DNA of 64,000 bases from Aeromonas sp. RU39B (GTDB lineage: Bacteria; Pseudomonadota; Gammaproteobacteria; Enterobacterales; Aeromonadaceae): positions 88,089-152,088 of the forward strand of contig NZ_FTMJ01000010.1 of the NCBI RefSeq assembly GCF_900156095.1. Reading direction: 5' to 3'. Position numbers and translations under genes: made by a program. Shown here piece by piece: positions 16,885 to 24,598 of this stretch (the stretch's first letter is position 1; every line of letters begins with the position of its first letter). A model generated the notes under the pieces. The model worked only from the letters and a program-made list of their open reading frames with translations. It did no database searches and had not been told where the DNA came from.

Positions 16885-18078
16885 TCAGCTCAGGACGGCT
16901 GCGATGGCATCGGCCACATACTCGACGTTGCGACTGTTGAGGCCGGCCACACACATGCGGCCAGAGCGCACCAGATAAACGGCATGCTCTTCACGCAGGC
17001 GGTCAACCTGCTCGGGGGTGAGGCCGGTGTAGCTGAACATACCGCGCTGACTGACGAAGTAGCTGAAATCTCGGCCGGGCACTTTGGCGCTCAGCACGGC
17101 GAACAGCTTCTCACGCATCGCCTTGATGCGGCTGCGCATTTCGGCCACTTCCTCGACCCACAGGGCATACAGCTCCGGCTGGCTCATCACGGCGGCAGTG
17201 ATCTGGCCACCGTGAGTGGGCGGACTGGAGTAGTTGCGGCGAACGGTCGCCTTCATCTGGCCCAGTACGCAGGAGGCTTCGTCTGCACTTTGGCAGATGA
17301 TGGAGAGACCGCCGCAGCGCTCGCCATAGAAGGAGAGGTTCTTCGAAAAGGAGTTGCTGACAAAGAAGCTGACGCCGGCATCGGTCATGGCGCGGATGGC
17401 GTAGGCATCTTCATCGAGGCCGTCACCAAAGCCCTGATAGGCGATGTCCATGAAGGGGATCAGCTGCTTTTCCACCACCAGAGCGATGATCTGATCCCAC
17501 TGCTCGCAGGAGAGATCCACACCGGTCGGGTTGTGGCAGCAGGGGTGCAGCAGCACGATGCTGCGCGCCGGCAGGCTGCCCAGGCAGTCGAGCATGGCAG
17601 CAAAGGCAACGCCGCCAGTCTGGGCATCGTAGTAGGGGTAGTCGTGCACCTTGATGCCGGCCCCTTCAAACATGGCCTTGTGGTTGTCCCAGGTCGGATT
17701 GCTCACCCAAACCTCGGAACCCGGGAAATAGCGCTTGAGGAAGTCGGCACCGATTTTCAGTGCGCCGGAGCCGCCGATGGTCTGGATGGTGGCGATACGG
17801 CCAGCCTTAACGGCCGGATGCTCGGCGCCGAACAGCAGTTTTTGGACTGCAGAGCGGTAGTTGGCGGCCCCTTCCATCGGCAGATAGGGACGCGGCGCGC
17901 ACAGGGCGGCGCGCTGGGCTTCAGCCTGCTGCACCGAAGGCAGAACCGGAATACGGCCCTGTTCGTCGTAATAGAGACCGATACCGAGGTTGACCTTTTC
18001 GCTGCGCGGGTCCGCGTGGAAGGTCTCTACCAGGGTCAGGATGGGATCGCCGGGATAGGCGTCGACATGTTCAAACAT
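16885..18078 (-). CDS. tyrB: aromatic amino acid aminotransferase
   Basis: A 397-residue class I PLP-dependent aminotransferase nearly collinear with E. coli TyrB ([48 protein letters not shown]). The PLP-binding Lys is in [14 protein letters not shown]. It makes tyrosine and phenylalanine from their keto acids with glutamate, and can also use aspartate. The start at 18078 (AAGGA upstream on the minus strand) aligns with E. coli; the longer reading from 18105 adds nine unlikely residues. No clear TyrR box is seen upstream. AspC is the close alternative, but the identity pattern favours TyrB. Confidence 0.9.
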   Translation of the reverse strand: MFEHVDAYPGDPILTLVETFHADPRSEKVNLGIGLYYDEQGRIPVLPSVQQAEAQRAALCAPRPYLPMEGAANYRSAVQKLLFGAEHPAVKAGRIATIQTIGGSGALKIGADFLKRYFPGSEVWVSNPTWDNHKAMFEGAGIKVHDYPYYDAQTGGVAFAAMLDCLGSLPARSIVLLHPCCHNPTGVDLSCEQWDQIIALVVEKQLIPFMDIAYQGFGDGLDEDAYAIRAMTDAGVSFFVSNSFSKNLSFYGERCGGLSIICQSADEASCVLGQMKATVRRNYSSPPTHGGQITAAVMSQPELYALWVEEVAEMRSRIKAMREKLFAVLSAKVPGRDFSYFVSQRGMFSYTGLTPEQVDRLREEHAVYLVRSGRMCVAGLNSRNVEYVADAIAAVLS

Positions 18079-18203
18079 GGGGGGTCCTTGAGTGTCACAT
18101 TCCAATCAACACCGGCGTCTGGCCGGGTTCGTCATCATGGCGTAATTGGCGAGGCGGCTCAAGGGCTGTGCGGCCTGCCGGCCGCCGTCATCATTCTAGG
18201 GGG

Positions 18204-18479
18204 TTATTTGAGGTAGGAGCGCAGCACGCTGGTGACCTGCTCAAGATCCTGGTGCCGCTGTTCCGGGGTGGCGTCATCGGCGCCGAGGTGTTCACGCATG
18301 TGGCCTTCGAGCACCTCCAGCATCAGACCGTTGACTGCGCCGCGGATCGCGGCGATCTGTTGCAGGATCGCCGCGCAATCGCTCTCGGCCAGCAGTGCCT
18401 GCTCCAGCGCATTGGCCTGTCCCTGAATGCGGCGAACCCGGGTCAACAGCTTGCGTTTGTGGTGAATGGTGTGGGACAT
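18204..18479 (-). CDS. metal-sensing repressor, RcnR/CsoR family (DmeR-type)
   Basis: A 91-residue all-helical repressor beginning MSHTIHHKRKLLTRVRRIQGQ. It keeps His3, Cys35, His60 and His64, exactly the positions that bind Ni(II) and Co(II) in E. coli RcnR, so it should release DNA when these metals are in excess. It is divergent from a cobalt/nickel CDF exporter, and the 68-bp intergenic region contains a textbook RcnR-type operator. The start at 18479 gives exact alignment to RcnR. FrmR, the formaldehyde sensor of the same family, is less likely given His3/His60/His64 and the neighbour. Confidence 0.92.
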   Translation of the reverse strand: MSHTIHHKRKLLTRVRRIQGQANALEQALLAESDCAAILQQIAAIRGAVNGLMLEVLEGHMREHLGADDATPEQRHQDLEQVTSVLRSYLK

Positions 18480-18503
18480 GCTTGGCCTCCATCGAAGCGG
18501 GTG

Positions 18504-18522
18504 TATACTGGGGGGGAGTATA
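18504..18522. promoter_or_regulatory. RcnR-type operator between dmeR-like and dmeF genes
   Basis: The sequence TATACTGGGGGGGAGTATA contains TACT-G6-N-AGTA, the recognition element known for E. coli RcnR. It lies midway between the two divergent start codons, so one site could repress both genes. Confidence 0.88.
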
Positions 18523-18547
18523 TCGCATCGTGTCGGAGCCACCAAAT

Positions 18548-19504
18548 ATGTCTGCCCAAACCTTCCCTTGTCACGCCCCCATGATCAATGAGGGCAACCC
18601 CCTGGCTGAGCGCAAGACGCGCTGGGCCGTGCTGCTGACGGTCATCATGATGGTGGCCGAGATAGGTGGCGGCTGGTGGTTCAACTCGATGGCGCTGCTG
18701 GCTGATGGCTGGCACATGAGCTCCCATGCGCTGGCGCTGGGGTTATCGGTGTTGGCCTATCGCGCTGCACGCCGGTTTGCGCGTGACCACCGTTTCTGCT
18801 TTGGCACCTGGAAGATTGAAGTGCTGGGCGGCTTTACCAGCGCCCTGATGCTGGTCGGCGTGGCGCTGTTGATGCTGTTTGAATCGGTAGTGCGCCTGCT
18901 CAACCCGGCCCAGATCCACTATCAGCAAGCGATCAGCATTGCCTTGTGCGGTCTTCTGGTCAATCTGGCCTGCGCCTGGTTGCTCAAAGATGATCACCAC
19001 CACGACCACCACCATGGTCACGATCACCATCACCACGATCATGAGCATCATGATCTCAACCTGCGTGCGGCCTATATCCATGTGCTGGCCGATGCTGCGA
19101 CCTCGGTGCTGGCCATTTTGGCTCTGTGCGGCGGCATGTGGTGGGGGGCCGACTGGCTGGACCCGGTGATGGGGATCGTCGGGGCTGCGTTGGTGGGGGT
19201 GTGGGCTATTGGCCTGTTGCGCCAGACCGGTCGGGTGTTGCTTGATGCCGAGATGGATGCGCCGGTGGTGGAGGAGATCCGCGAGATCATTGATGAGGCA
19301 CCGGAAGGAGCAACCCTGCGCGACCTGCACGTGTGGCGGGTGGGGCAGGGTAGCTACGCCTGCATGCTGTCACTGTGGAGCGAACAGCCGCTCGAGGCCG
19401 ACGAGATGCGCCGCCGCCTCTCCATTCACGAAGAGTTGGTGCACATTACGGTCGAAATCAGCCCTTTGGCTGATCGTGATACACCGCACCCAGTAGCAGC
19501 CTGA
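18548..19504 (+). CDS. dmeF: CDF-family cobalt/nickel efflux transporter DmeF
   Basis: A 318-residue cation diffusion facilitator with six predicted membrane helices. It exports divalent metal in exchange for protons. Helix 2 has the ALLADGWHMSSHALALG motif typical of DmeF, and helix 5 has HVLADAATS. A very His-rich cytoplasmic loop (residues about 150-172, over a dozen His) lies between helices 4 and 5. With the RcnR-like regulator and its operator the likely substrates are Co(II) and Ni(II). The ATG at 18548 lies 26 bp after the operator. Its last 47 bp overlap the convergent gene. Confidence 0.92.
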   Translation: MSAQTFPCHAPMINEGNPLAERKTRWAVLLTVIMMVAEIGGGWWFNSMALLADGWHMSSHALALGLSVLAYRAARRFARDHRFCFGTWKIEVLGGFTSALMLVGVALLMLFESVVRLLNPAQIHYQQAISIALCGLLVNLACAWLLKDDHHHDHHHGHDHHHHDHEHHDLNLRAAYIHVLADAATSVLAILALCGGMWWGADWLDPVMGIVGAALVGVWAIGLLRQTGRVLLDAEMDAPVVEEIREIIDEAPEGATLRDLHVWRVGQGSYACMLSLWSEQPLEADEMRRRLSIHEELVHITVEISPLADRDTPHPVAA

Positions 19505-19850
19505 GTAACAGGGCGGGCGGGTCGTCCAGCAGATTGCCGGTCTCCAGCAGGAGCTGACCGCTCGGTTGGAAGGTCAGCGCCGCATGCACCTGACCCTGGG
19601 CGTCCCGCACCTTGATATGACCGGTCAGCTCGCCAGCCGCAGCCGGATGGCAGTGCAATTCGAGCGAACGCTCTTCCCCGAGTAGGGTAAACAGGCGTGA
19701 CTGGGCCGGGGCATCCTCGTAATCGGGCCAACCGAAAAACTGATAGCGATCGGCCAGTGGCGCCGCCTGCTGGCAAAATTGGGTAAACAGCCGGATCAGG
19801 GCCTGATATTCGCGCTCCAGGCGATCTGCCAGTTCGGTGCTCTTGTTCAT
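19458..19850 (-). CDS. conserved hypothetical protein
   Basis: A 130-residue soluble protein that I do not recognise, beginning MNKSTELADRLEREYQALIRLF. The middle has the pattern of an antiparallel beta domain (SLELHCHPAAAGELTGHIKV, VHAALTFQPSGQLLLETG) and the C-terminus is Leu-rich. There is no signal peptide or membrane segment. The ATG at 19850 has AAGGAG upstream, which supports real translation; the long upstream extension in the same frame is rejected. The 3' end overlaps dmeF by 47 bp, tail to tail. Confidence 0.65.
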   Translation of the reverse strand: MNKSTELADRLEREYQALIRLFTQFCQQAAPLADRYQFFGWPDYEDAPAQSRLFTLLGEERSLELHCHPAAAGELTGHIKVRDAQGQVHAALTFQPSGQLLLETGNLLDDPPALLLRLLLGAVYHDQPKG

Positions 19851-20073
19851 GCGTCGCTCCTTGGTTGTCCCCATTGGGGCCAAGTTGCGCGGCCATGTCT
19901 GTGAGGTGGCTCGAAATTTTGTGCCGCAGTGTCTGCCGCAACCGGCTACGAAAGGGTAATTGCCGAGGCGATCACGGTCATGGATGACGCCTGCGATTAG
20001 TATGGCCATGTGCCGCTTCAAGCGATGCACGGCCCTTGAGCCGGATACCAACACAGCGGGAAACACTCTCTGC

Positions 20074-20104
20074 CGGGGACGCCGATGGCGTAGCCCCGTT
20101 TTCC
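20074..20104 (+). terminator. hairpin resembling a terminator
   Basis: CGGGGACGCC and GGCGTAGCCCCG can pair around GAT with a small internal bulge, followed by TTTT. It may be a terminator or an internal helix of a structured RNA. Confidence 0.5.
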
Positions 20105-20240
20105 TGCCTATGTCTTCCGCTTCTTGACCTTCGTGCCCCGTCGCTTGAGCAGCAATCCCATCGAGACCGGCCGGTGACTCGGCGCCGTCCGGTTCGGATT
20201 CCGCCCTGCCAAGGGGTGGAATAACACCGAGAGAGTAAGC

Positions 20241-20274
20241 ATAAAGCGCGGGCTACCGCGCTTTATTTTTTTAT
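20241..20274 (+). terminator. strong intrinsic terminator upstream of parM
   Basis: Perfect 11-bp arms ATAAAGCGCGG / CCGCGCTTTAT around GCTA, followed by TTTTTTATT. No plus-strand coding gene lies within 700 bp upstream, since the nearest plus-strand gene dmeF ends at 19504. Confidence 0.9.
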
Positions 20275-20380
20275 TAAAGTTTTCATCTGATCTGGTCGTT
20301 TGGTTGGCAAAAACAGGTTTTTCGCGCTTGCTTGCGAAGCCACATCGATACAGGCCACCGGCCACCAAGAGACAGCTCAG

Positions 20381-21430
20381 ATGACCCACGCTCTCATGAA
20401 ATTTGCTATCGACGACGGATCCACCAACGTAAAAGTCAGCTGGATCGAAAACGGTACCCTCAAGACCGTGGTATCCCCCAACTCGTTTCGCAAGGATTGG
20501 AAAAGTGCGGCGCTGCTGCGTGGCCAGAAGGTGTTCAACTACACCATAGGCACCACCAAGTACACCTATGACGCGACGTCTGACAAGGCACTCTCAACCA
20601 CCCATATCGAGTATCAGTACGACGATCTCAATCTGCTGTCAGTGCACCACGCCCTGTTGCAGACCGGGATGACGCCGTGCCCGATTAAGATCATCGTGAC
20701 CCTGCCCATCACCGAGTACTACAACCCGGATGACTGCCAGCGCAACGACGCCAAAATTGAGGCCAAGCGCCAGAATCTGATGCGCGAAATCAGCCTCAAC
20801 AAGGGTGAGCTGTTCCAGATCGCGGAAGTAGAAGTGATGCCGGAAAGTCTGCCGGCGGCGCTTTCCCATCTGCTCAACTCCAACTGCAACGAGTTCACCA
20901 AGTCGCTGGTGATCGACTGCGGTGGCACCACCCTCGACATGGGCATCATCGTTGGCGAGTTTGACGATGTGTCTGCCATCTATGGTAACAATGAGATCGG
21001 TGTTTCCATGGTGACTGACGCTGCCCGCAAGGCACTGGCGGCGGCTGACAGCGACTCCAGCTATCTGGTGGCCAACGAGCTGATCAAGCGCCGTCACGAC
21101 ATGGAGTTCGTGCGCAGCGTGGTCAACGATGAGAGCCGGATCGCCCAGATCCTTGAGCGGATCGAGATCAAAATCAGTGAACTGGGTGATCAGGTGGCCT
21201 ATGAGGCGAAGAAGTTCGCCAAGAACCCGAATCGGGTCTATCTGGTCGGTGGCGGTGCATCTTTGATTGAAAAAGCGATCCGCGAAGCCTATCCCACCCT
21301 GGGCGACAAGGTGATGCTGATCGACAACCCGCAAAGCGCCCTGTCGCGCGAAATCTGCCTCTACCATGCTGATGATGCAGCCGCCGAGGTGGCCGAGCCG
21401 GTGATGCTCGAGGTTGGGGAAGATGCATAA
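20381..21430 (+). CDS. parM: ParM/StbA-family actin-like plasmid segregation protein, chromosomal
   Basis: A 349-residue actin-like ATPase closely patterned on plasmid R1 ParM: FAIDDGSTNVKVSW, VVSPNSFRKDW, VTLPITEYYN, VIDCGGTTLDMGI, NNEIGVSMVTDAA and VYLVGGGASLI cover both phosphate loops and the adenosine motif. On plasmids ParM filaments push sister copies apart when capped by ParR on parC. It is followed immediately by a ParR-like gene. ATG 20381 is chosen; ATG 20396 would match the R1 N-terminus better but has no ribosome-binding site, and neither is strong. No plasmid or phage genes are near, so it appears fixed in the chromosome. Confidence 0.9.
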   Translation: MTHALMKFAIDDGSTNVKVSWIENGTLKTVVSPNSFRKDWKSAALLRGQKVFNYTIGTTKYTYDATSDKALSTTHIEYQYDDLNLLSVHHALLQTGMTPCPIKIIVTLPITEYYNPDDCQRNDAKIEAKRQNLMREISLNKGELFQIAEVEVMPESLPAALSHLLNSNCNEFTKSLVIDCGGTTLDMGIIVGEFDDVSAIYGNNEIGVSMVTDAARKALAAADSDSSYLVANELIKRRHDMEFVRSVVNDESRIAQILERIEIKISELGDQVAYEAKKFAKNPNRVYLVGGGASLIEKAIREAYPTLGDKVMLIDNPQSALSREICLYHADDAAAEVAEPVMLEVGEDA

Positions 21431-22124
21431 GGGACAGGGCAAAAAGCTCAATCTGTCGCTTTACCTCAATCCACAGCACTCCCGCTCTGACGAGCGGGCC
21501 GTGGAGGCGCTGCAGGAGTGGTATCTGGCGCTGCGCCGGGAGGGCGGCTCGCGTGATGACATCAGCATGACGATGCGCAGTTTCCATCGCAGCGTCTATC
21601 TGGCCGGTTTGCAGCTCTATCTGCTCGATCCGCGTCTGTGCCATCACGTGGCCGAGTCCATCAGCCGTGAACAGTTGGGAGTCGAAGAGCTGTTTGCCGA
21701 GCTGCAGCAGTGCAACCTGTTGCCGGGGGAGCCGGCTGCCACTTCGGCGCTAGAGTCGGGCACCGATGGCTCGTTCTCGCCCCAGCAGCTTGAGCAATTG
21801 CAGTTACTGCTAGGTCACCAGTTGGCGGCGCAGGAGTCGCAGCGCGAGTTAACCGGGATGGGCGAGCTGCCCGAGTCGGTCACGGCCCTGCTCACCTCCC
21901 AACAGCAGATGTTGGCCGGGTTGCAGCAGGAGTTGACCCGACTGCGCAATCTGGCGGAGCAGCAGAGCACCCAATTGCAGCAGTTGCGTGTCAGTGCTCG
22001 TCCGGTGGCGGCAGCCACCACGGTTGAGACCGCCAAAGGCAGCTCTACCGAGGTGGTGGATCTCTCCGATTTGGCACTACCCAGCGAGAAGATGCAGAAG
22101 GTTCGCCAGAAGGGGATCTTCTAA
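21423..22124 (+). CDS. ParR-like partition adaptor protein
   Basis: A 233-residue protein whose first 100 residues follow R1 ParR: a ribbon strand KKLNLSLYLNP, then FHRSVYLAGLQLYLLDPRL, compared with LNRAALTAGLALYRQDPRT in ParR. This supports a ribbon-helix-helix DNA-binding fold. The C-terminal half is a Gln/Leu-rich predicted coiled coil (about residues 110-190), making it about twice the usual ParR length. The start overlaps the parM stop by 8 bp. The gene is expected to bind a centromere and cap ParM filaments, but no iteron array is visible nearby. Confidence 0.75.
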   Translation: MHKGQGKKLNLSLYLNPQHSRSDERAVEALQEWYLALRREGGSRDDISMTMRSFHRSVYLAGLQLYLLDPRLCHHVAESISREQLGVEELFAELQQCNLLPGEPAATSALESGTDGSFSPQQLEQLQLLLGHQLAAQESQRELTGMGELPESVTALLTSQQQMLAGLQQELTRLRNLAEQQSTQLQQLRVSARPVAAATTVETAKGSSTEVVDLSDLALPSEKMQKVRQKGIF

Positions 22125-22138
22125 AGGTTGTGCCTGTG

Positions 22139-22486
22139 TTAAGGGTTGCACCACCAGAGCAGGGCGGCAAAGAACAGTAAGTTGCCGCCTACGCTCAGCC
22201 ACAGCGGCAGCTTGTACTCTTTCTTGCTCGATTTGTGGCGCAGCAGTTGGCGCGCCAGCAAGGCGCCTGGCCAGCCACCTAGCCAGGCCCAGGTGTGCAG
22301 GGTTCGCTCGGCGACCCGTGATTGTTTACGTTGTGCTGCCCGCTTGTCCCAGCCATAGACCAGAAAGGTGAGCAGACTCATCACGGCATATAAACCTGCC
22401 AGCCAGATTGGCAACATGCCGGTCAACACCAGCAAGGGCAGGGCGCACAGCTGGGTGAGTGCCAGCAGAGCAGGAAAGGTGATCAT
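22139..22486 (-). CDS. DUF1294-domain small membrane protein
   Basis: A 115-residue protein with two N-terminal membrane segments, a cytoplasmic basic linker (FLVYGWDKRAAQRKQSRVAERTLH), the conserved WLGGWPGALLARQLLRHKSSKKEY block and a C-terminal membrane segment. This is the DUF1294 signature; function unknown. It starts two bases after the arfB stop codon, with its GGAG ribosome-binding site inside the end of arfB, so the two are co-transcribed. Confidence 0.88.
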   Translation of the reverse strand: MITFPALLALTQLCALPLLVLTGMLPIWLAGLYAVMSLLTFLVYGWDKRAAQRKQSRVAERTLHTWAWLGGWPGALLARQLLRHKSSKKEYKLPLWLSVGGNLLFFAALLWWCNP

Positions 22487-22488
22487 GG

Positions 22489-22905
22489 TTAATCTCCAGT
22501 GGGGGCGCGCCGCGAGGCTTTGAGCGCCCCCTTGTGTTTTTTGGTGTTGACCCGTTTTTGCTGGGAAGAGCGAGTGGGTCTGGTTGGCCGCCGATTTTTC
22601 GGCCGCTCGGCGCTCTTTTGCAATAACTCACGCAGGCGCTCAAGCGCCTCCTGCCGGTTCATATCCTGACTGCGGTGACGCTCAGCGCGGATCAGGATAA
22701 AGCCGTCGTGAACGCGGCTATCTTGCATCCGCTCCAATCCCTCTTTGTAGTGATCCGGCAACACTGTGCTGGCGCGATAATCAAAACGTAACCAGACCGC
22801 AGAATCGGTCTTGTTGACGTGCTGGCCACCGGGGCCGCTGGCCCGGGTAGTCTGAAAAACCAGCTGATGACGTGGAATGATCAAGCGATCCGAGATAGTT
22901 AGCAC
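22489..22905 (-). CDS. arfB: alternative ribosome-rescue peptidyl-tRNA hydrolase ArfB (YaeJ)
   Basis: A 138-residue release-factor-like protein. The GGQ motif in ASGPGGQHVNKTDSAV hydrolyses peptidyl-tRNA on stalled ribosomes. The C-terminal tail is rich in Lys and Arg (RPKNRRPTRPTRSSQQKRVNTKKHKG) and is expected to enter the empty mRNA channel. There is no codon-recognition domain, which separates it from RF1 and RF2. The start is a GTG at 22905, giving the same length as E. coli YaeJ (about 140). Confidence 0.92.
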   Translation of the reverse strand: MLTISDRLIIPRHQLVFQTTRASGPGGQHVNKTDSAVWLRFDYRASTVLPDHYKEGLERMQDSRVHDGFILIRAERHRSQDMNRQEALERLRELLQKSAERPKNRRPTRPTRSSQQKRVNTKKHKGALKASRRAPTGD

Positions 22906-22951
22906 GCGCTTGCTCTATCTTGGTGCGTCATCAAAATGTGTTCCAATTTGG

Positions 22952-22968
22952 TGCTCCGATTTGGCGCA
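22952..22968. promoter_or_regulatory. probable NtrC-binding site
   Basis: TGCTCC-GATTT-GGCGCA is a dyad matching 10 of 12 arm positions of the NtrC consensus TGCACC-N5-GGTGCA. It is about 80 bp upstream of a sigma-54 promoter, the usual enhancer distance. Confidence 0.65.
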
Positions 22969-23049
22969 TGGGGCGCTGTTGTGGGCCGCGAAACCGGCAA
23001 GATGTTGCTCAATGGGGCTTATCCTGATGAGTTTCAAGAGAAAACAGAG

Positions 23050-23065
23050 TTGGCACAGGTTTTGT
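23050..23065 (+). promoter_or_regulatory. sigma-54 promoter of the P-II gene
   Basis: TTGGCAC-AGGTT-TTGT matches TGGCAC-N5-TTGC with the -24 GG intact and the -12 GC changed to GT. A transcript start near 23077 would give a leader of about 30 bases before the ATG at 23107. Confidence 0.7.
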
Positions 23066-23106
23066 TTCAGTCCGTTCTGGACCACCTAAGGATCGGGAGA
23101 AACCAG

Positions 23107-23445
23107 ATGAAACTCATCACCGCCATTATCAAACCCTTCAAGCTCGACGATGTGCGCGAGGCTGTTGCCGCACTGGGCGTCGAAGGGTTGACCGTATCTG
23201 AAGTCAAGGGCTTCGGTCGCCAGAAGGGACATACCGAATTGTATCGTGGAGCCGAGTATCAGGTCGACTTCCTGCCGAAGGTGAAGCTCGAGATTGCTAC
23301 CTCGGATGATAATGTGGAGCCGGTGATCGAAGCCATCTGCAAAGCTGCTTACACTGGCAAGATCGGTGATGGCAAAATTTTCGTTTATGACCTCGAACAC
23401 GCCGTGCGGATCCGTACCGGTGAGACCGATGGCGAAGCGCTCTGA
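23107..23445 (+). CDS. P-II family nitrogen regulatory protein (GlnK/GlnB type)
   Basis: A 112-residue trimeric signalling protein that reads 2-oxoglutarate and ATP/ADP and controls targets such as AmtB, NtrB and GlnE. The T-loop KGHTELYRGAEYQVDFLP carries Tyr51, the uridylylation site, and TGKIGDGKIFV is the C-terminal P-II signature. The MKLITAIIKPF start, the EAL C-terminus and the NtrC/sigma-54 promoter upstream favour GlnK, but amtB is not adjacent, so I leave the GlnB/GlnK choice open. The start at 23107 has GGGAG upstream. Confidence 0.95.
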   Translation: MKLITAIIKPFKLDDVREAVAALGVEGLTVSEVKGFGRQKGHTELYRGAEYQVDFLPKVKLEIATSDDNVEPVIEAICKAAYTGKIGDGKIFVYDLEHAVRIRTGETDGEAL

Positions 23446-23470
23446 GCCTCGGCACTGTCGTTCCTTTTCG

Positions 23471-23503
23471 GCCGGATGAGACGTCATCCGGCTTTTTTAT
23501 TTT
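23471..23503 (+). terminator. intrinsic terminator of the P-II gene
   Basis: GCCGGATGA / TCATCCGGC around GACG, followed by TTTTTTATTTT. Confidence 0.95.
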
Positions 23504-23638
23504 CTGCGGTCTCACCGCATGGACGACCTATCCCCTGGCTGGTACTGTTTGACCCTCGACGTGAGGCAGTGCTGTGACAAGTGTTGACCAGCTAACTGAC
23601 CCATCACCACCCGCTGCTTTTGATGAGGGATGAAGGAT

Positions 23639-24544
23639 ATGCAAGCACAACAAGGCGTCTGCGCCGACTCCAATCTGCATGCGCTCTATCTGATGTTGAA
23701 CCGGACCGGTGAGGCACAAGAGCTGGTGGCGCGGCTGGCCAAGGTGCCAACCCTGTGGGCATCGGTACAGGCCGATTTCCCGGATGCGGCATTCAGCGGT
23801 CTGCTGGCAGTTGGTTCACAGGCCTGGGATGCGCTCTATCCGAATGCCCGCCCACCGCAGTTTCGTAGCTTTATGGCCCAGTCTGCCAACGGTCAGGAAG
23901 CGCCGCATACCCCGTTTGATCTCTTTGTCCAACTGCGAGCCGACCGGGTAGATGTGCTGCATCATGCCGGCCACCGTTTGCTGGCCCTGCTTAGCGGCCA
24001 GGTGGTGGTGGCTGAAGAGGTGCAGGGTTTTCGTAACCTCGACTGCCGCGATCTGACCGGGTTTGTCGATGGCACCGAGAACCCGCAAGGAGACCACAAG
24101 GCTGACGTCGCACTGCTGGCCGAGGGCGAGTTTGCCGGTGGTTCATATATCCACGTCCAACGTTTTGTTCACGGTATGTGCGACTGGGAAAAGCTGGCGG
24201 TCAAGGAGCAGGAAGACATCATTGGTCGCACCAAGACCGACAATATCGAGTATGAATCGGCCGCTAAACCGCTCACCTCGCACATCAAGCGGGTCAATCT
24301 GAAGACACCCAAGGGCGAGTCGATGGAGATCCTGCGCCAGAGCATGCCGTGGGGCACCATGAGCGAGCAGGGGCTCTACTTTATCTCCTGCTGCCGCACC
24401 CCGACCCACTTCAATGCCATGCTGGCCAGTATGTATAAAGGTGAGGGTGGCCACTTCGACCATCTGCTGCGCTTTACCCGAGCGGTCACCGGCGCCGCCT
24501 TCTTTGCTCCGAGCGTCGAGTTTCTGCAAGGGCAGGGACGCTAA
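23639..24544 (+). CDS. Dyp-type heme peroxidase (YfeX-like)
   Basis: A 301-residue dye-decolorising peroxidase. The family motif GFVDGTENP holds the distal Asp, and SYIHVQRFVHG contains the distal Arg and the proximal heme-ligand His region. Length and motif spacing fit the class of E. coli YfeX, a cytoplasmic porphyrinogen/peroxide-active enzyme. No signal peptide is present, so it is not the exported EfeB type. ATG 23639 is chosen because GAGGG lies 8 bp upstream; ATG 23630 has that motif too close. It stands alone between two terminators. Confidence 0.92.
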   Translation: MQAQQGVCADSNLHALYLMLNRTGEAQELVARLAKVPTLWASVQADFPDAAFSGLLAVGSQAWDALYPNARPPQFRSFMAQSANGQEAPHTPFDLFVQLRADRVDVLHHAGHRLLALLSGQVVVAEEVQGFRNLDCRDLTGFVDGTENPQGDHKADVALLAEGEFAGGSYIHVQRFVHGMCDWEKLAVKEQEDIIGRTKTDNIEYESAAKPLTSHIKRVNLKTPKGESMEILRQSMPWGTMSEQGLYFISCCRTPTHFNAMLASMYKGEGGHFDHLLRFTRAVTGAAFFAPSVEFLQGQGR

Positions 24545-24552
24545 CCCCTCAA

Positions 24553-24586
24553 AACAATCAACCCGGCCAAGGCCGGGTTGATTGTT
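24553..24586. terminator. long palindrome between convergent Dyp peroxidase and argR
   Basis: Perfect 16-bp arms AACAATCAACCCGGCC / GGCCGGGTTGATTGTT around AA. The TTGATTGTT arm supplies a partial T-run on each strand, so it may terminate both converging genes. Confidence 0.75.
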
Positions 24587-24598
24587 ATCAGAGCCTGC

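Larger units (their letters stand above)
19851..20380. other. 530-bp non-coding stretch with strong hairpins
   Basis: No convincing gene. A 62-codon frame at 20036-20224 has no ribosome-binding site. It contains two strong plus-strand hairpins, 20074-20098 and 20241-20266; the second is a full intrinsic terminator although no plus-strand gene precedes it. This suggests a non-coding RNA or a long parM leader. I looked for tandem iterons like the R1 plasmid parC centromere and saw none. Confidence 0.6.

Noticed and set aside
16690..18216. 508-codon plus-strand frame
   Set aside because: Antisense shadow of tyrB, running into the LysR gene; composition is that of a reverse-complement shadow.
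19020..19055. CAC/CAT-rich tandem repeat
   Set aside because: It encodes the His-rich metal-binding loop of DmeF; not a DNA repeat element.
20036..20224. 62-codon plus-strand frame before parM
   Set aside because: No ribosome-binding site, non-ATG start and no recognisable sequence; it overlaps structured non-coding DNA.
20000..20275. 6S RNA, RNase P RNA or tmRNA in the region before parM
   Set aside because: Short resemblance (CCTTGAGCCGGATA) to 6S RNA is not supported by the conserved 3' half; no RNase P or tmRNA signature seen.
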